From JBFKPQ01 sp041628225 (GTDB taxonomy: Bacteria; Actinomycetota; Acidimicrobiia; Spongiisociales; JAENVV01), in NCBI GenBank assembly GCA_041628225.1, contig JBFKPQ010000049.1, forward strand, positions 1-15,699: DNA of 15,699 nt. Reading direction: 5' to 3'. Of this stretch, positions 12,970 through 15,699 are shown piece after piece (position 1 is the stretch's first letter; each line of letters starts with the position of its first letter). Under the pieces are notes generated by a model, which made no database searches, had not been told where the DNA came from, and saw only the letters and a program-made list of their open reading frames with translations. The position numbers were made by a program, and so were the translations under genes.

Positions 12970-13953
12970 CTATTCGGCGACGTCGAGCCGGATGGTGGTC
13001 GTATAGACCACCATCCCGTCCCAATACCAGCGGCCGATGATCGTGTGGCGACCCGGAGCGAGCTTCCCGATCGTTCCCGAAAACGACCGCACCGACATCG
13101 TCCCCGCCGACGATTCGGTCACGGCCAACGCCACCGCTTGCCCGTCGATGGTCACGGTCACGGTCGCGTCGGCGAAACGGACGTCGTCTCCCGCCTGGAA
13201 TGCGCCCTCGTAGAACCAGCCCTCGGTGATGAGGTATTCGTCGACGTTGGGCGCGGCGACGGTCACGGAACATGAGGTCTGGTCCGCATTGCACGAGCCG
13301 CTGAACGGAAGCGCCAAGTCGAGCCGCTGGTGGACGAGGACGTGGGGGAGCCCGATGGCGCGCGTGAGGAAACTGGACATCTGCGCACGGGTGACGGGGC
13401 GGTCGGGACAGTAGGCATCGGGTCCACACCCGAACGTGATACCGGCCGCCGCAATGGCGTTGATGTCGCGTTCGAAGATCGAGTCGTCGTCATCGGAGAA
13501 GGCGTCGACGCCAGAAACGGGAACGTTGAACGCGCGGCGGAGGAAGGCGGCCATCTGTCCCCGGGTCACCAGGTCGTTCGGGCAGTACCGACTGGCGGTT
13601 CCCGAACACCCAACGGTGATGCGAGCCTCGGCGATGGCGTTGATGTCTTCCTCGAAGATCGAGTCATTGTCATCGAAGAAGTAGTTCGTCGACGAGGCGG
13701 GGAGGCCCAGGGAGCGACGCAAGAAGGCGGCCATCTGGCCGCGTGTCACGGATCCGCTCGGACAGAACCGGTCGTTGACCGGAGGGTTACACCCCCGGGT
13801 GATGCCGGCGGCCGCGATCGAATCGATGTCCGCCTCGTGGATGCTCGTGTCGTCGTCGACGAAGTAGCCGTTGGGCGGCAGGTGATCGGCAGCCACGGGG
13901 AGGGCCGGCACCATACCGACGGCGAGCGCCACGATGGTGACCAGGCGTCTCAC
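12970..13953 (-). CDS. Secreted protein with three SLH-like repeats and Cys pairs
   Basis: The 327-residue product begins with a short signal peptide (RRLVTIVALAVGMVPALPVA, cleavage about residue 22). Three S-layer-homology-like repeats follow at 31-85, 92-145 and 152-203, each with an acidic (F)xDDD/N-SI opening, AI/IAAAGIT, a Cys pair and VTRGQMAAFLRR. The pairs C55/C64, C116/C124 and C176/C182 sit in each repeat as G-C...(F/Y)-C-P and likely form disulfides. Residues 204-327 form a beta-rich C-terminal domain with two more cysteines. SLH modules bind cell-wall polymers, so a surface location is likely. The GTG at 13953 overlaps the upstream gene's stop by 4 nt; longer upstream frames lie over that gene and are excluded. 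It is the last gene of the redox operon, which could supply its disulfide chemistry. Confidence 0.85.
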   Translation of the reverse strand: MRRLVTIVALAVGMVPALPVAADHLPPNGYFVDDDTSIHEADIDSIAAAGITRGCNPPVNDRFCPSGSVTRGQMAAFLRRSLGLPASSTNYFFDDNDSIFEEDINAIAEARITVGCSGTASRYCPNDLVTRGQMAAFLRRAFNVPVSGVDAFSDDDDSIFERDINAIAAAGITFGCGPDAYCPDRPVTRAQMSSFLTRAIGLPHVLVHQRLDLALPFSGSCNADQTSCSVTVAAPNVDEYLITEGWFYEGAFQAGDDVRFADATVTVTIDGQAVALAVTESSAGTMSVRSFSGTIGKLAPGRHTIIGRWYWDGMVVYTTTIRLDVAE

Positions 13954-14420
13954 GTGAACGTCACCGTGGCGAGCACACCGTTGATGACGGGCACCGACTC
14001 GGCCGAACGGGCCGCTCCACCGAGCACGACATACAGGCAGAACGGCCGCCCGTTCACCGAGAAGAACCTCTGCAATCCCGCTTGGCCGGCCAGGGGTCGT
14101 TGCATGCGGTTCGGGTCGAAGTCCTCCGGGCTGAGCGGCCACGGCACTTCCGGGTCCGAAAACAGTGCGGTTCCTGCTTCGGCCGGGCCGTACTCGAACA
14201 AGACGACGAGAACGTCGTCGCGCCGCATGATCTCGACGGCGCCGCCTCCGAAGTCGCCCCGCTCAGGGGGGAGGGGCCAGTTGGCGAGGTGGACCACCGT
14301 CGTCACCACCTCGTCCGGGTCGCCTCCGATGGACGCGGGAGCCTGGTCGCGCCGGAAGAAGTCGGCTTCCCAGCCGGCCGGCAGGTCGACCGAGACGCCG
14401 TGGCCGGAGATGCGGGCCAT
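13950..14420 (-). CDS. Conserved-looking hypothetical, 156 aa, in redox operon
   Basis: The 156-residue product starts ARISGHGVSVDLPAGWEADF and contains LPPERGDFGGGAVEIM, LFEYGPAEAGTALF and a terminal QRFFSVNGRPFCLYVVLGG. It has one Cys and no signal peptide or membrane helix. It is beta-rich and may be cytoplasmic or peripheral. I do not recognise a named domain, though the phrasing is familiar from unnamed actinobacterial proteins near redox genes. The ATG at 14420 shares one base with the upstream stop (TGATG); a longer in-frame reading to 14963 overlaps the membrane protein gene and is rejected. Its stop overlaps the SLH-protein GTG. Both junctions indicate obligate co-translation in one operon. 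Confidence 0.75.
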   Translation of the reverse strand: MARISGHGVSVDLPAGWEADFFRRDQAPASIGGDPDEVVTTVVHLANWPLPPERGDFGGGAVEIMRRDDVLVVLFEYGPAEAGTALFSDPEVPWPLSPEDFDPNRMQRPLAGQAGLQRFFSVNGRPFCLYVVLGGAARSAESVPVINGVLATVTFT

Positions 14421-15010
14421 CAGGACACCACCCCGAGCAGGCCGATCACCGCCACCGCACCGGCCGCGGCGCGGACGAGGCGGTCTCCGAGCGGTGCGGC
14501 GGCCTGGAGCCGGCGGTGGAAGAGGCGGAGTTGGTCGGCCGTACGGACCCGCCCGACCGCCAGCAGAGGCAGAGCGCGCGCCAGACCGAACCAGGCTCCG
14601 ACGCCGATGGCAGCTACGACGGAGCCTGTCAGCGCGGCGAGGGCAATGGTGGCGTACGTCGCCGCGGTCGGCACGATCGTCACGACGCCGAACCCGAGCT
14701 GGGCTCCGAACCCGCCTCCATACACCCAGCTGCGATAGGACAGCCAGTCTTCGTTGACCTGTCGATGGATGGTTGGGAGCGACCACGTCGAGGCGTCGAC
14801 CGCCAGCGCGATCACGCCGACCACCGCAACGGCGGCTGCCACCGTCTGGTCGGCTGGTTGCCAGGCAGTCACGATGAGCGTCCCGGCGACACCGGCCACG
14901 AGCCCAAGGGCCGCTCCACCCACCACGGACCCGACGACGTACCACGTGGCCGTTGCGCCCCATCGGTTGTTGCGAGCCCGCTCACCGAGCGGGTGGATGC
15001 TCGACAGCAT
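14420..15010 (-). CDS. Polytopic membrane protein, putative redox partner of the redoxin
   Basis: The 196-residue product has about five or six hydrophobic spans: TWYVVGSVVGGAALGLVAG, VAAAVAVVGVIALAVDAS, FGAQLGFGVVTIVPTAATYA, ALAALTGSVVAAIGVGAWFG and a C-terminal AAAGAVAVIGLLGVV. Between them is a loop with RQVNEDWLSYRSWVYGGGFG. The motif order recalls actinobacterial proteins described as TauE/SafE-like or cytochrome c-biogenesis-like, which often sit beside thioredoxin-like genes; that link is from memory. No cysteines appear in the spans, so it is unlikely to shuttle electrons itself in the CcdA manner. The ATG at 15010 has AGGAG at 15016-15020, five bases away. The micro-ORF upstream ends at that ribosome site. 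Confidence 0.72.
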   Translation of the reverse strand: MLSSIHPLGERARNNRWGATATWYVVGSVVGGAALGLVAGVAGTLIVTAWQPADQTVAAAVAVVGVIALAVDASTWSLPTIHRQVNEDWLSYRSWVYGGGFGAQLGFGVVTIVPTAATYATIALAALTGSVVAAIGVGAWFGLARALPLLAVGRVRTADQLRLFHRRLQAAAPLGDRLVRAAAGAVAVIGLLGVVS

Positions 15011-15019
15011 CGATTCTCC

Positions 15020-15088
15020 TCAGGGTGACCAGCTGGATCGAAGGGCGGCGAGCGGCGCCAACACGAGTGCGGCCATGAACGGGATCAT
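15020..15088 (-). CDS. Hydrophobic micro-ORF, 22 aa
   Basis: A 22-codon frame whose ATG (15088) overlaps the redoxin stop by 4 nt (ATGA) and whose TGA overlaps the Shine-Dalgarno AGGAG of the membrane-protein gene. The peptide is Met/Ala/Leu-rich (IPFMAALVLAPLAAL), ending RSSWSP, and would form one short membrane helix. It fills an otherwise empty 74-bp gap exactly. It may couple translation of redoxin and membrane protein or be a small membrane component. Short frames occur by chance in GC-rich DNA, so this is a candidate only. Confidence 0.4.
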   Translation of the reverse strand: MIPFMAALVLAPLAALRSSWSP

Positions 15089-15678
15089 GCGCCATCACCC
15101 GCTTCCGGTGCGCCGTCCGGGTAGAGGCTCGGATGGCCCGGCTCGATGCCGGCACGCCTGAGCTGCTCATCAGCTCGCTGTTCTCGTGCGTCGCCATCGT
15201 TGCGGCGGCGTGTCGTAGCGGCTTCGGAGTCGGCCATCGCCTGCGTCAGGAGGCTCCGCACCTGTCGCCACGACGTCGCGGATCCTTCGCCGGCGATGCG
15301 GCCGGACGCACCGTCCACGAGGATGAAGTAGGGCGAGACCGGAATGGCGAAGTCTTCCCAGGCGGTCGATGACATGACGAGCGGGATGTGCGGGGGGGCC
15401 AGGCTCGCCAGCGCGGCTTCGCTCTCATGTTCCAGGCTCTTGGTCACGATCACGAGCCGGGTGTCGGTGCCGGGAAGCTGCAGGTCTGCGTTCCGAGAAA
15501 ACTCCTTCCAGAACGCCGCGCAGGTTGTGCATCCACTGGACATGAAGGCGAGGAGCGTGGCGTGGTCGGTACCGGTGACTGCGATGTGGCGAGCGGTGCC
15601 GTCGAGCTTGGTGCCCGTCAGGTCGACGGCCGGCGGGGCGTCTTGGCGGGGTGTGGCGACCCCCGGCTGTGTCCGCAA
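15085..15678 (-). CDS. Thioredoxin-fold redoxin with CTTC motif, 5' end uncertain
   Basis: The visible part encodes 197 residues from a TTG at 15678. The stretch ATLLAFMSSGCTTCAAFWKEF holds the thioredoxin-type CxxC (C50-T-T-C53). It is followed by LVIVTKSLEHESEAAL, IPLVMSSTAWEDFAIPVSPY with the cis-Pro region, and FILVDGASGRIAGEG, the usual beta-hairpin. The C-terminal 50 residues are charged and helical. The likely role is thiol-disulfide exchange in the envelope, as for TlpA/MauD-like redoxins. No signal peptide or anchor is seen, yet the frame stays open upstream through the poly-C run to the window edge. The true start is probably beyond it, or is disturbed by that run. It is the first visible gene of a tightly coupled operon. 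Confidence 0.78.
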   Translation of the reverse strand: MRTQPGVATPRQDAPPAVDLTGTKLDGTARHIAVTGTDHATLLAFMSSGCTTCAAFWKEFSRNADLQLPGTDTRLVIVTKSLEHESEAALASLAPPHIPLVMSSTAWEDFAIPVSPYFILVDGASGRIAGEGSATSWRQVRSLLTQAMADSEAATTRRRNDGDAREQRADEQLRRAGIEPGHPSLYPDGAPEAGDGA

Positions 15679-15681
15679 TGG

Positions 15682-15696
15682 CCCCCCCCCCCCCCC
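15682..15696. repeat. Homopolymer of 15 C at the window edge
   Basis: Fifteen consecutive C (G on the minus strand) just upstream of the redoxin reading frame. Such a run is unlike anything else in the window and may be a contig-end artefact or a phase-variable tract. It makes the frame and length of the redoxin N-terminus unreliable. Confidence 0.9.
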
Positions 15697-15699
15697 GCC

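Noticed and set aside
13330..14757. Long plus-strand frame (475 codons) across the SLH and redox operon
   Set aside because: Low-complexity Arg/Gly/Ser translation, antisense to three tightly coupled genes with real motifs.
1..15699. tRNA, rRNA, CRISPR arrays and riboswitches
   Set aside because: No cloverleaf-type sequence, regularly spaced short repeats or recognisable aptamer core was seen by eye on either strand.

Overview
The window is high-GC DNA with dense, often overlapping genes, probably from an actinobacterium and most likely the Acidimicrobiia/Ilumatobacter side of the phylum. The pointers are GC-rich third codon positions, several TANNNT -10 boxes a few bases upstream of an ATG (leaderless promoters), a secreted protein with three cysteine-paired SLH-like repeats, and many acyl-CoA metabolism genes. 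The taxon is an inference; no rRNA or other marker is present.

Layout. (1) 26-1091: a conserved-looking hypothetical and a flavin reductase-like protein. (2) 1050-3900: an accessory block bounded by two copies of a 50-bp direct repeat (48/50 identical). The left copy is the 3' end of the flavin reductase gene. The right copy overlaps the 3' end of a minus-strand gene with a CTCGIYA motif. Between them lie a GNAT acetyltransferase, an antitoxin/PIN-like toxin pair and a low-GC secreted protein; no recombinase is present. Removing one repeat plus the block would leave two convergent genes overlapping by 14 nt, so this looks like an insertion. (3) 3879-5585, minus strand: the CGIYA-motif protein and an acyl-CoA dehydrogenase with a one-base frameshift near its C-terminus. 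(4) 5654-7282, plus strand: a VOC-fold protein, a four-helix membrane protein and a DUF6544-like protein. (5) 7311-10686, plus strand: succinate-semialdehyde-type dehydrogenase, SDR epimerase, then a second acyl-CoA dehydrogenase behind a TetR-like operator palindrome. (6) 10702-11646: YihY/BrkB membrane protein, ending exactly where the convergent minus-strand unit ends. (7) 15699-11647, minus strand: a tightly overlapping operon of CTTC redoxin, 22-residue hydrophobic micro-ORF, polytopic membrane protein, unknown 156-residue protein and secreted SLH-repeat protein. It is followed by an ArsR-type regulator with its own strong promoter and a coupled 61-residue protein.

How they fit together. 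The dehydrogenases, aldehyde dehydrogenase and epimerase suggest acyl-CoA/aldehyde catabolism. The minus-strand operon at the right end looks like an envelope thiol-redox unit (redoxin plus membrane partner) supplying a cysteine-rich secreted protein. The redoxin gene runs into a 15-base C homopolymer at the window edge, so its 5' end cannot be trusted.
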